A DNA stretch of 64,000 nt from DATFPQ01 sp035264765 (GTDB lineage Bacteria > Actinomycetota > Actinomycetes > Actinomycetales > Angustibacteraceae): contig DATFPQ010000202.1 of the NCBI GenBank assembly GCA_035264765.1, forward strand, positions 1 through 64,000. Direction: 5' to 3'. The notes below the pieces were generated by a model that worked only from the letters and a program-made list of their open reading frames with translations, had not been told where the DNA came from and did no database searches. This document shows positions 7,478 through 15,963 of the stretch, piece after piece. A program made the position numbers and the translations under genes. Numbering within the stretch: the stretch's first letter is position 1; each line of letters opens with the position of its first letter.

Positions 7478-8334
7478 CCGCCGGCTCCGGTGTGGTGGCG
7501 CAGGCCGGCACGCCACACGAGCAACGACACGCACCAGGCCGCGCCCGCGGCGAGCGGCGTGCACCAACCGAGCCAGCTGGGCAGCCACGGCGGTCCGGGC
7601 TGGTCCATCAGCGCCAGCGCGGGCAGGTACGCCGTGAAGGCGGCCGGCACGACGAAGCTGAAGAGCACGCGCAGCGGCAGCGAAAAGACGCTGGCCGGGT
7701 ACGAGGCGGCATAGGCCCCGCCGTAGGTGAAGGAGTTCGTGAGCTCGCTGCCCTCGACCAGCCAGAACTGCAGGGCGGCCGCCGCCACGAACAGCGCGGC
7801 GAAGACGGCCGCCCCGACGAAGGGCGTCGCGGCGAGCAGGAGCACCTTGGCGGGCGTCCACTCCGGCACGGCCGCGGGCACTGCGACGGCCAGCACGACC
7901 ACGGCCAGGGCGGTGCGGCCCAGCCGCCTGAGCGAGATGTCACTGGTGGCCAGCTGCGCCAGCACCGGCAGCGGCCGCAGCAGGAAGGCATCCAGCGTCC
8001 CGGCCCGCAGGTACGTCGGCAGCGTGTCGACATGGCCGACCGCCAGGTCCGCCAGCGAGAAGGCGACGTTGGCCAGCGCGAACACGAGCAGGGCGCCGCC
8101 GACGTCGAGTCCGCCCAAGGCGTCGACCCGGGAGAAGATCACGTAGACCTCCGACAGCTCGACCAGGCCGATGCCGACGTTGCCCAGCACGTCCAGGGCG
8201 AAGGAGCCGCGGTACCCGGTCTGCGCCGCCACCCGTGAGCGCAGCAGCTCCAGGTACGGACGCCACGGGGGCCCGGCGTCCCACCGGGCGTCAGGTCGCA
8301 CGTGGGCGTCCGGCTCGGCCCCCGGGTCAGCCAC
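7474..8334 (-). CDS. ABC-2-type transporter permease (COG3694-like)
   Basis: A 286-residue integral membrane protein with about six hydrophobic helices and a soluble N-terminal stretch of about 35 residues. The block GYRGSFALDVLGNVG...VYVIFSRVDALGG and LRAGTLDAFLLRPLPVLAQL resemble the uncharacterised ABC-2 permeases paired with COG4586 ATPases. It starts at GTG 8334, overlapping the frameshifted sister permease by eight bases, and overlaps the ATPase start by four. Substrate unknown. Confidence 0.82.
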   Translation of the reverse strand: MADPGAEPDAHVRPDARWDAGPPWRPYLELLRSRVAAQTGYRGSFALDVLGNVGIGLVELSEVYVIFSRVDALGGLDVGGALLVFALANVAFSLADLAVGHVDTLPTYLRAGTLDAFLLRPLPVLAQLATSDISLRRLGRTALAVVVLAVAVPAAVPEWTPAKVLLLAATPFVGAAVFAALFVAAAALQFWLVEGSELTNSFTYGGAYAASYPASVFSLPLRVLFSFVVPAAFTAYLPALALMDQPGPPWLPSWLGWCTPLAAGAAWCVSLLVWRAGLRHHTGAGG

Positions 8335-9120
8335 CCTGCACCACCAGCCGCGCGGTCGCGCGGGCCAGCACCAGGCGTCCCGCCAGCAGGACGGCGACGA
8401 GCCAGCCGCCCTGCACGACCAGCAACCCCACCGCCTCGGTGCCCTGCCTGCGCCCGGACAGCACGTCGACCGGGGTCTGCAGGATGGACGGGAAGAAGGT
8501 CAGGTCCGCCAGGACGCCAAGCCAGCCCGGGAACCAGTGCACCGGGATGACCAGTCCGCTCAGCACCAGCGAGACGAGCATGTAGAGCGTCACGACGCCG
8601 CGGTAGTCCAGCAGCCAGAACGCCGCCAGGTTCATCAGGAACCGTCCGGCGAAGGACAGCGACACGCCCAGAGCGACGCTCACCGACCCCAGCAGGTAGG
8701 CCAGCGGGGACGACGGCATGGACAGCCCCGTGGTCAGCGCGCCGACCAGCACGGGCGGTAGCCCTCGCGGCAGCAGGACGTACGCCGCCCGGCCGAGGTC
8801 GGCGGCCAGCCACGACAGCTGAAGGTCCGTTGGCCGGGCGAGGTCACCGCGATGTCCCCGGTGCGCACCCGCTCCGCCAGCTCGGACCAGCCGAACAGGG
8901 CCATGGCGGCCAGCAGCCCCTGGGTCAGCCAGCTGTACGTCGCCACGTCGCGGGCGTCGTACCCCACGATCACGCCTCCCGCGGAGGCCACGGCGGCCAT
9001 CGCGATGGCCGCCTTGACGAAGCCGAACACCGTGTTGGTGAAGGCCCCGGCGACGGTCGCGGCCCGGTACGCCGACCACCGTCGCCAGCCCGCGGCGGCG
9101 AGGGCGAGGAAGGGGCGCAC
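8327..9120 (-). pseudogene. ABC-2-type permease with a single frameshift (COG4587-like)
   Basis: The N-terminal half (GTG 9120, MRPFLALAAAGWRRW... to GDIAVT) and the C-terminal half (from DLARPTDLQLSWLAADLGRAAYVLLPRG to the TGA at 8327) lie in different minus-strand frames that join near 8844-8848. Insertion of one G in the coding strand would restore GDIAVDLARPTDLQLSWL, the pattern expected for this family. Both halves together give about 265 residues and six helices, full length for the family. It starts 12 bases after mutY. It could be a natural mutation or a sequencing/assembly error; no slippery heptamer is obvious. Confidence 0.8.
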
Positions 9121-9132
9121 GAGCGACGCAGC

Positions 9133-10038
9133 CTAGCGGGCCGGCACCCGGCCCGGCAGCGTGTAGCCGAAGGGCCCGGCCTCGGCGAGACCGTCCGCGA
9201 CGAGCGAGGCCAGCGCGCGGGTGCGCTGCTGCGGGTCGCCCCCGTCCGGCACCGCGGCCAGCAGGTCGCGGCCGCTCACCGGTTCCTGAGCGGCCCGCAG
9301 GACGGCGAGCAGCCGGCCCCGCACCTGCCGGTCGGTGCCGTGCCAGCGCTGGCCGCGACGAGGCGGGCCGTCGTACGGCGGCGCCCCGGCCCGCCGCCAG
9401 GCACAGCGGTCCGCCACGGGGCACTCCGTGCAGCGCGGTGCCCGGGCGGTGCAGAGCACGGCACCAAGCTCCATGACGGCGACCGCCCAGGTGGCGGCGG
9501 TACCGGGGTCCGAGGGCACGAGGGCGCCTGCGACCCGCTGCTCGGCGGCGGTCAGGGCCGGGGAGGGCAGAGCACGACCCTCGACCGCCCGGGCCAGGAC
9601 GCGCCGGACGTTGGTGTCGACGACGGCGTGCCGCTGGCCGAACGCGAAGGTCGCGACGGCGGCGGCCGTGTAGGCCCCGACGCCGTCCAGGGCCCGCAAC
9701 GCCTCCAGGTCGTCGGGCACCCGACCGCCGTGCCGCTCGACCACCTGCTGGGCCGCCCGGTGCAGCCGCAGCGCCCGGCGCGGATAGCCGAGCCGGCCCC
9801 AGGCGCGCACGGCCTCGCCGGCCGGCTCCGCCACCAGGTCGGCCGGGGCCGGCCAGCGACAGAGCCAGTCCCGCCAGACCGGCAGCACCCGGCTCACCGG
9901 CGTCTGCTGCAGCATGACCTCCGACACCAGCACGCCCCACGCGGTGCGGTCCGGCGAGCGCCACGGCAGGTCCCGCGCGCAGGCGGCGTACCAGGCCAGC
10001 ACGGGAGGGACGAGCTCCGCGTCCTCGCAGCGGTGCAC
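9133..10038 (-). CDS. mutY: A/G-specific adenine DNA glycosylase MutY
   Basis: A 301-residue base-excision repair enzyme that removes adenine mispaired with 8-oxoguanine. Catalytic Glu40 is in SEVMLQQTPVSRV, the helix-hairpin-helix is LDGVGAYTAAAV, catalytic Asp141 is in VVDTNV, and the [4Fe-4S] ligands are C196-x6-C203-x2-C206-x5-C212. The C-terminal NUDIX-like recognition domain is reduced to a short winged-helix-like tail, as in many actinobacterial MutY. It sits 11 bases downstream of disA in a minus-strand repair/signalling cluster with radA. Confidence 0.93.
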   Translation of the reverse strand: MHRCEDAELVPPVLAWYAACARDLPWRSPDRTAWGVLVSEVMLQQTPVSRVLPVWRDWLCRWPAPADLVAEPAGEAVRAWGRLGYPRRALRLHRAAQQVVERHGGRVPDDLEALRALDGVGAYTAAAVATFAFGQRHAVVDTNVRRVLARAVEGRALPSPALTAAEQRVAGALVPSDPGTAATWAVAVMELGAVLCTARAPRCTECPVADRCAWRRAGAPPYDGPPRRGQRWHGTDRQVRGRLLAVLRAAQEPVSGRDLLAAVPDGGDPQQRTRALASLVADGLAEAGPFGYTLPGRVPAR

Positions 10039-10049
10039 GAGGGCGCCGG

Positions 10050-11135
10050 TCAGACGTAGCGCTCGAGGATGCTCGACTCGGCCAGGCGCGACAGCCCCTC
10101 GCGAACGGCGCGGGCCCGGCCCTCGCCGACACCGTCGACCGCCATCAGGTCGTCCAGGCCGGCGGCGAGCAGCTTCTGCAGGCTGCCGAAGTGCTCGACC
10201 AGGCGGTCGACGATGGCGCCGGGCAGGCGCGGGACCTTGCTGAGCAGCCGGTAGCCGTGCGGACTGACGGCCGCGTCGAGGGCGTCGCCGACCACGCTGT
10301 ACCCCATGATCCGCGCGACCGACGCCAGGTCGAGCAGGTCGGCCGAGGTGAGCGCGGACAGCTGCTCGAGCATGTCCGCGATCTCGGCGTCCGGCGTCCC
10401 CCAGGCGAGGTAGTCCCGGACGACGAGCTCGCGGTCGGGGCCGAGGCCTCCGGTCAGCTCCTCCAGCTGCAGGGTGAGCAGCCGGCCGTCGGTGCCGAGC
10501 TCGACGACGTAGCCGGCGATCTCGTCGCTGATCCGCCCGACCATCTCCAGCCGCTGGACGACGGACGCCACGTCGCGCACGGTGACGAGGTCCTCGATCT
10601 CCAGGGCCGACAGGGTGCCGGTCACCTCGTCCAGGCGCAGCTTGTAGCGCTCCAGGGTCGCCAGGGCCTGGTTGGCGCGCGACAGGATCGCGCTCGAGTC
10701 CTCGACGACGTGCCGGCGGCTGCCGACGTACAGCGCCACGATCCGCATCGACTGGCTGACCGAGATCACCGGGAAGCCGGTCTGCTTGGCGACCCGCTCC
10801 GCGGTGCGGTGCCGGGTGCCCGACTCCGCCGTCTCGATCGACGGGTCCGGCAGCAGCTGGGTCGCCGCACGCAGGATCCGGGTGACCTCGCGGTCACAGA
10901 CGATCGCGCCGTCCATCTTGGCCAGCTCGCGCAGGCGCGTGGCGGAGAACTCGATGTCCAGCGGGAAGCCGCCGGTCGCGATGCTGTCGACGGTGCGGTC
11001 GCTGCCCAGCACGATGAGCGCGCCGGTGCGGCCGCGCAGGATCCGCTCGAGCCCGTCCCGCAGCTCCGTTCCGGGCGCCACCGCGGCCAGGGTCGCGAGG
11101 ACGAGCTCCTCCTCTGAGCGCTCGCTCGTCGGCAA
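10050..11135 (-). CDS. disA: DNA integrity scanning protein DisA (diadenylate cyclase)
   Basis: It makes cyclic di-AMP and scans DNA. From the proposed TTG start (11135, with a GGGGG run about 7 bases upstream) it is 361 residues. The DAC domain has MDGA (DGA 75-77) and SGTRHRTAER (RHR 108-110); a helical linker follows, then a C-terminal HhH domain (LDDLMAVDGVGEGRARAVREGL). The frame stays open up to an ATG at 11267 that overlaps the radA stop as ATGA, which would add 44 residues without family resemblance; the shorter start fits the usual length, but the longer one would give translational coupling. RadA, its known partner, is immediately upstream. Confidence 0.93.
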   Translation of the reverse strand: MPTSERSEEELVLATLAAVAPGTELRDGLERILRGRTGALIVLGSDRTVDSIATGGFPLDIEFSATRLRELAKMDGAIVCDREVTRILRAATQLLPDPSIETAESGTRHRTAERVAKQTGFPVISVSQSMRIVALYVGSRRHVVEDSSAILSRANQALATLERYKLRLDEVTGTLSALEIEDLVTVRDVASVVQRLEMVGRISDEIAGYVVELGTDGRLLTLQLEELTGGLGPDRELVVRDYLAWGTPDAEIADMLEQLSALTSADLLDLASVARIMGYSVVGDALDAAVSPHGYRLLSKVPRLPGAIVDRLVEHFGSLQKLLAAGLDDLMAVDGVGEGRARAVREGLSRLAESSILERYV

Positions 11136-11263
11136 CTTCCACCCCCGGCCGTTCGGCCCGATCTCTAGCGATCCCGCGGCACGAGGCCACCGGCGGCCCC
11201 ACGCCGCTACCCCGATCCTACCTGCCACGACAACCGTGGCCGTGGTCTCCGGCGCGTCGCCGG

Positions 11264-12664
11264 TCACACCGCGCGCAGCGTGGCCTTCCGGACGGCGGTC
11301 GCCAGGTCGGCTGCCTCGATCACGCGCATGCCCTCCGGCGCGGCCGCGGACCCCAGCGCGTCCGGCGGCACGATCGCGGTCGTGAACCCCAGCCGGGCCG
11401 CCTCGGACAGCCGCCGCGGAACCCCTCCCACCGGCCGGATCTCGCCCGCCAGACCGACCTCGCCGAACGCCACCGTGCGGGGCACGAGCGCCTGGTCGTT
11501 CGCCGCGCCGGCGACCGCAAGCGCGACGGCGAGGTCGGCCGCCGGCTCGCCGACCCGCACGCCGCCCACCGTCGAGACGTAGATGTCGGCGGAGCGCAGG
11601 CTGACCCGGGCGCGCCGGTCGAGGACGGCGGTGACCATGGCCACCCGGCTGGAGTCGAGGCCGGACGTCGCCCGCCGCGGAGTAGGCAGCGCGCTGGCGG
11701 CCACCAGGGACTGCACCTCCGCGACCAGCGGCCGGCGTCCCTCCAGGGTCACCGTGACGCAGGTTCCGGGCACGGGCTCGGCCCCCGTGGTTCCGCTTCC
11801 CCGCGAGAGGAACAGCCCGGAGGGGTCCGCGATGCCCTCGATCCCGGCGTCCGAGAGGTCGAAGCAGCCCACCTCGTCGGTGGGGCCGTAGCGGTTCTTC
11901 ACCGCTCGGACCAGGCGGAGCCGGGAGTGCCGGTCACCCTCGAACTGCACGACGACGTCGACCAGGTGCTCGAGCACGCGGGGACCGGCGATCGAGCCGT
12001 CCTTGGTGACGTGGCCCACCAGCAGGGTGGCGATGCCGCGCGACTTCGCGACGCCGATCAGGGCCGCGGCGACCTCGCGCACCTGGGCGACGTTGCCCGC
12101 CGCGCCGTCGACCTGGGCCGACCCGACGGTCTGCACCGAGTCGACGACGACGAGGTCCGGCCGCACCTGGTCGAGGTGGCCGAGCACCGCGCCGAGATCG
12201 GTCTCCGCGGCGAGGTAGAGGCCGGGCGCCATCGCACCGATCCGCTCCGCCCGCACGCGGACCTGGGCCGCCGACTCCTCCCCGGTCACGTAGAGCACCC
12301 GGCGTCCCTCGCGGCCGCCCCGGCCGCACACGTCGAGCAGGAGCGTCGACTTGCCGATGCCCGGCTCGCCGGCGACGAGCACGACTGCGCCCGCGACCAG
12401 CCCGCCTCCGAGCACGCGGTCGAGCTCACCGACGCCGGTCGGCCGAGCCTGCGCCAGCTCGACGTCGACGTCCGCGATCGGGGTGGCCGCGGCGCTGACC
12501 GGCCCGGCCGCCGTGGTGCGCACCGGGACGTCCCCGACCTCCTCGACCGTGCCCCACGCCTGGCACTCCCCGCACCGGCCGACCCACTTCGACGTGGCCC
12601 AGCCGCACTCGCCGCAGCGGTACGCCGGTTTCGGTGTGCCCTTGCGGGCGGTGCTCGCAGCCAT
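11264..12664 (-). CDS. radA: DNA repair protein RadA (Sms)
   Basis: A 466-residue RecA-like branch-migration helicase. The N-terminal zinc finger has Cys17, 20, 31 and 34, Walker A GEPGIGKST is at 99-107, and the RadA-specific KNRYG motif is present, followed by a C-terminal Lon-protease-like domain (GEVGLAGEIRPVGGVPRRLSEAARLGF). The ATG at 12664 gives the canonical MAASTARKGTPKPAYRCGEC start; upstream extension would be non-homologous. It probably heads an operon with disA and mutY. Confidence 0.95.
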   Translation of the reverse strand: MAASTARKGTPKPAYRCGECGWATSKWVGRCGECQAWGTVEEVGDVPVRTTAAGPVSAAATPIADVDVELAQARPTGVGELDRVLGGGLVAGAVVLVAGEPGIGKSTLLLDVCGRGGREGRRVLYVTGEESAAQVRVRAERIGAMAPGLYLAAETDLGAVLGHLDQVRPDLVVVDSVQTVGSAQVDGAAGNVAQVREVAAALIGVAKSRGIATLLVGHVTKDGSIAGPRVLEHLVDVVVQFEGDRHSRLRLVRAVKNRYGPTDEVGCFDLSDAGIEGIADPSGLFLSRGSGTTGAEPVPGTCVTVTLEGRRPLVAEVQSLVAASALPTPRRATSGLDSSRVAMVTAVLDRRARVSLRSADIYVSTVGGVRVGEPAADLAVALAVAGAANDQALVPRTVAFGEVGLAGEIRPVGGVPRRLSEAARLGFTTAIVPPDALGSAAAPEGMRVIEAADLATAVRKATLRAV

Positions 12665-12698
12665 GGGCAGGAGCCTAGGGACACCGACCGACAACACG

Positions 12699-12734
12699 GT
12701 CGAGGCCGCCCCCGGGAGTGGGGACGGCCTCGAC
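12699..12734 (-). terminator. Hairpin terminator after the 12754-13308 gene
   Basis: GTCGAGGCCG (12699-12708) pairs with CGGCCTCGAC (12725-12734), with further pairing inside, directly after the minus-strand stop at 12754 and before radA. Confidence 0.7.
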
Positions 12735-12753
12735 GCAGCGGGCAGGGACGGGC

Positions 12754-13308
12754 TCAGCCGACCGGCAGCAGCCGGCCGAGGATGCCCTTGTTGACCTCGG
12801 TGGCCCGCTGCTGCTCGCCGGCCAGCGCGCTGACGACGACGAGCGCGCCGGTCAGCGCCGGCACCAGCCACTGCAGCAGCTTCAGCTGACGCTGCGCGGT
12901 CGCGACGTCCTCCGGCGTCTGGAACGACGGGTTGTCACCGGCGTCCACCGGGACGTCCTTCTGGGCCGACACCTTGCGGCCGAGCACCCGGCTGTAGCCG
13001 GTGGCCCCGAGCGCCGCAACGGTGAGGGCCGTCTTGGCCACGGCCATCGTGCCGACGCCCTGCTGGGCGCCGATCCGGCTCTTGTTGGCGGCCAGCAGGC
13101 CGACGCTGCCGGCCAGGTGCAGGCCGATGGCCGCGGCGTTCACCGGGGTCCACCGGTCCCAGCCGGTGTTGGCGACGCGTCCGGACGCCGAGTCGTCGCC
13201 GGCCTTGCCGGACGCCGGGTTCAGTGCGACGGCGTTCGCCAGCGTGCCGCCGAACCAGGCGGACAGGCCGAGGTCGTGCAGGGAACGGGAAATGGTGTCT
13301 CGAGCCAT
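12754..13308 (-). CDS. Conserved hypothetical membrane protein
   Basis: A 184-residue protein that I cannot assign to a named family. It begins MARDTISRSLHDLGLSAWFGG, then has hydrophobic stretches at about 55-75 (VNAAAIGLHLAGSVGLLAANK), 85-105 (AVAKTALTVAALGATGY) and 148-168 (LLQWLVPALTGALVVVSALAG). A polar segment with a DNPSFQTPEDVATAQRQLK patch separates the last two. It has its own terminator and lies 38 bases downstream of the BrkB-like gene, possibly in one transcript with it. Confidence 0.75.
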   Translation of the reverse strand: MARDTISRSLHDLGLSAWFGGTLANAVALNPASGKAGDDSASGRVANTGWDRWTPVNAAAIGLHLAGSVGLLAANKSRIGAQQGVGTMAVAKTALTVAALGATGYSRVLGRKVSAQKDVPVDAGDNPSFQTPEDVATAQRQLKLLQWLVPALTGALVVVSALAGEQQRATEVNKGILGRLLPVG

Positions 13309-13346
13309 CGGTTCCTCCAGGTGGGATCGAGTGGGTGCTGCGGGGG

Positions 13347-14411
13347 TCAGTCGGCGCTCTGGCGGATCTCGCGGGCCTCCTCGCGGGCCTTCTCCTCCTT
13401 CTCGGCCTTCTTCCTCAGACCCTTGTCGTCGCGCGGCGGGAGCTGCAGGTCCTCCTCGGCCGGGAGGCCGGCCTGCAGCTGGCGGCTGCGCTCGATCTCA
13501 GAGTCCACCTCGGCGCCGAAAAGCAGCGCCAGGTTGGTGAGCCACAGCCACAGCAGGAAGACGATCACGCCGGCCAGGGTGCCGTAGGTCTTGTTGTAGC
13601 TGCCGAAGTTGGCCACGTAGAAGCCGAACGCCGCCGAGGCCACGACCCAGACGATGAGCGCGGTGAAGGCGCCCAGGCTCATCCAGCGGAACTTGGGCTG
13701 CTTCACGTTGGGGGTGGCGTAGTAGAGCAACGCGATGATCAGCACGACGATGCCGGCGAGCACCGGCCACTTGACGATGCTCCAGACCGTCACCAGCGTG
13801 CCGCTGAGCCCGATCGCCTGGCCGATCGCGGTCGCGAGCGGACCGCTCACGACGAGCGCCACGGCGACGAGCGCGATCAGGATGACGGCGATGAGCGTGA
13901 TGACGATCTGCAGCGGGCGCAGCTTCCAGAACGGCCGGCCCTCGCCGATCTCGTAGATCCGGTTCATGGCACGGCCGAAGGCGCCGACGTATCCGGAGGC
14001 CGACCAGAGCGCAGTCAGCAGACCGAGCACGAGCCCGAGTCCGGCAGCCTGGTTCTGGCTGAGCTGCTGCAGCGGTCCGCGCACCGACGACGTCACGCCG
14101 CCGGCCCCGACGTCCTCCAGGATGCCGAGCAGGGCGTTGATGGTGGAGGGACCTTGACCGAAGACGCCGAGCAGCGAGATCACGGCGATGGCCGCCGGGA
14201 ACAGGGACAGCACGGAGTAATAGGTCAGAGCGGCTGCAAGGTCGGTGCACTCGTCGTCCGAGAACTCCGCCACGGCCCGCTTCATGGCGAACTTCCACGC
14301 CGGCTTGCGCAGCTCGGACGGGGAGTCAGGCTTGCGGGGGTCGTCGGGATGCGGAGCGTCCGACACGTTGGACGATTGCCGTCCAACACGCGAGTCGTCG
14401 CTGGTGGCCAT
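13347..14411 (-). CDS. YihY/BrkB family inner-membrane protein
   Basis: A 354-residue protein with a charged N-terminal tail (about 50 residues) and about six transmembrane helices. The family signature is seen as DLAAALTYYSVLSLFPAAIAVISLLGVFG, GLLTALWSASGYVGAFGRAMNRIYE and VIVFLLWLWLTNLALLFGAEVDSE. The C-terminus is a Lys/Glu-rich coil (KKAEKEEKAREEAREI). Despite old names (BrkB, RNase BN) its function is not established. The ATG at 14411 has GAGAGGA upstream; a longer open frame is not homologous. It is divergent from the 14618 operon. Confidence 0.9.
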   Translation of the reverse strand: MATSDDSRVGRQSSNVSDAPHPDDPRKPDSPSELRKPAWKFAMKRAVAEFSDDECTDLAAALTYYSVLSLFPAAIAVISLLGVFGQGPSTINALLGILEDVGAGGVTSSVRGPLQQLSQNQAAGLGLVLGLLTALWSASGYVGAFGRAMNRIYEIGEGRPFWKLRPLQIVITLIAVILIALVAVALVVSGPLATAIGQAIGLSGTLVTVWSIVKWPVLAGIVVLIIALLYYATPNVKQPKFRWMSLGAFTALIVWVVASAAFGFYVANFGSYNKTYGTLAGVIVFLLWLWLTNLALLFGAEVDSEIERSRQLQAGLPAEEDLQLPPRDDKGLRKKAEKEEKAREEAREIRQSAD

Positions 14412-14617
14412 GCTTGGGTCCTCTCGTTCGCTGCCGCGAGCGGGCTGGTCGTCCTCCCATGGTCGCTCGCTGTGGCCGCATGCGCGCGCCGGGCGATCTC
14501 GACTTGCGATTCCGGGCCGCCGTGGAAGGTTTGAGGGAACAGGACGTCCGGCAGACACCGGAGACGCCTGGACTGCACCGTGCCAGGAGACTCCTCCGAA
14601 ACAGAGATGGGACGATC

Positions 14618-15541
14618 ATGACGCAACCTCCCGACAACCAGGGCCTCGGTCAGCCTCGGTACGACGACCCCTTGTCGCCGGGCACGCCGGTCCCCGGCTC
14701 GGTGGCCGACATCGGCCGCGAGCCGGTCGACTACCCGGTGGGGACCGGAGCGGAGTACCCGGTGGGGACCGGAGTGGAGGCGGGCAGCACGGCGGCCGGA
14801 ACCTCCGGTTCGACCAAGGACGTGGCCAAGGAGCAGGCGGCCGACGTCAAGGAGAGCGCCAAGGAGAAGGCCGCCGACGTCGCCGGAACCGCCAAGGAGC
14901 AGGCCGGCCAGGTGACCGCCGAGGCTCAGCGTCAGGCGAAGGACCTGCTGCAGCAGGGCCGCAGCCAGGTGCGGGGCCAGGCACGCCAGCAGACGCAGCG
15001 CGTCGCCGGGAGCCTGAACACGCTGGCGGATGAGCTGCGGGGCATGGCCGAGGGCCGTAACGACGCCCCCGGCGTGGCCACCGACCTGGCCCGCGAGGCC
15101 AGCGACAGGATCAAGCAGTTCGCCTCGAGGCTGGACGACCGCGACCCGGCAGAGCTGCTCGACGAGGTCCGCCGGTTCGCGCGGCAGCGTCCCGGTACCT
15201 TCCTGGGCATCGCGGCCGTCGCGGGCGTGGTGGCCGGCCGGCTGACCCGGGGCGTCAAGGACGCCTCCAGCGGCGGCGACTCCTCCAGGACGACGACCGG
15301 CGTGCCGGTCGCCGGCGCCTACGGCACACCGGAGACCTACGGCACCAGCGCCTCCGGTGGTTACACCGGCACGGCACCGGTCGGGGACTACGGCACCACG
15401 ACCTCCACCGGCTACGGCACCGGCACCACCGGCGTGCCCGGCACCACGACTGAGACCACGCCGTTCGGTGACCCCGAGGCGTACGACGTTCCCGGCCGCT
15501 CCGGCGGGACCTACCCGACCACTGGGGGTACCAGGTCATGA
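14618..15541 (+). CDS. Ala/Lys-rich amphipathic protein with single membrane segment
   Basis: A 307-residue protein of unknown function. The N-terminus has a duplicated YPVGTG motif (encoded by a 24-bp direct repeat near 14747-14775). Residues about 60-120 are KE/A-rich amphipathic helix (AKEQAADVKESAKEKAADVAGTAKEQ) like LEA/apolipoprotein-type segments, followed by a helical region and one hydrophobic helix (GTFLGIAAVAGVVAG). The tail is a low-complexity Gly/Thr/Tyr stretch. It is first in a three-gene unit whose members overlap by ATGA. A membrane-attached stress or envelope protein is plausible; nothing more is supported. Confidence 0.8.
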   Translation: MTQPPDNQGLGQPRYDDPLSPGTPVPGSVADIGREPVDYPVGTGAEYPVGTGVEAGSTAAGTSGSTKDVAKEQAADVKESAKEKAADVAGTAKEQAGQVTAEAQRQAKDLLQQGRSQVRGQARQQTQRVAGSLNTLADELRGMAEGRNDAPGVATDLAREASDRIKQFASRLDDRDPAELLDEVRRFARQRPGTFLGIAAVAGVVAGRLTRGVKDASSGGDSSRTTTGVPVAGAYGTPETYGTSASGGYTGTAPVGDYGTTTSTGYGTGTTGVPGTTTETTPFGDPEAYDVPGRSGGTYPTTGGTRS

Positions 15542-15963
15542 GCCACCCCGCAGGCCCTCCGTCCACGGACGAGAGCGGCTCGCGTCCGTCGATCGGCGAG
15601 CTGCTCGGTGACGTCAGCAAGGACATCTCCGACCTGATGCGTCAGGAGCTGGCGCTGGCCAAGGCCGAGGCGACGCAGTCGGCCACCCGCGCAGGCAAGG
15701 GCGCCGGCCTGCTCGCCGGCGCTGGAGTAGCAGGGCACTTCGTGCTCCTGTTCCTGTCGGTCGCCCTGTGGTGGGCGCTCGGCAACGCGATCGGTCGCGG
15801 CTGGTCCGCGCTCGTCGTCGCGGCCATCTGGGCGATCGTCGCGGCCGTGCTGGCGGCGATGGGCAGAAGCGAGATGAAGAAGGTCAGAGGACTGGACAGG
15901 ACGGCGGACTCGGTCAAGAAGATCCCGCCTGCGCTCAAGGGCCACGAGGAGGTCAACCGATGA
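15538..15963 (+). CDS. Holin-X family (DUF1469-like) membrane protein
   Basis: A 141-residue protein starting at an ATG that overlaps the previous stop (ATGA). An N-terminal amphipathic segment (IGELLGDVSKDISDLMRQELALAKAEATQSATRAGKG) precedes two adjacent transmembrane helices, which matches the actinobacterial 'holin-X' family. Chromosomal members are not phage holins; their role is unknown. The gene is coupled to the DUF3618 gene downstream, a pairing common in actinobacteria. Confidence 0.85.
   Translation: MSHPAGPPSTDESGSRPSIGELLGDVSKDISDLMRQELALAKAEATQSATRAGKGAGLLAGAGVAGHFVLLFLSVALWWALGNAIGRGWSALVVAAIWAIVAAVLAAMGRSEMKKVRGLDRTADSVKKIPPALKGHEEVNR

Noticed and set aside
8840..8850. Programmed ribosomal frameshift in the ABC permease
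   Set aside because: No slippery heptamer or strong downstream structure is evident, and ABC-2 permeases are not known to use one; mutation or sequence error is simpler.
15538..15963. Phage holin / prophage remnant
   Set aside because: Holin-X proteins are chromosomal in actinobacteria and no endolysin, capsid, integrase or terminase gene is nearby.
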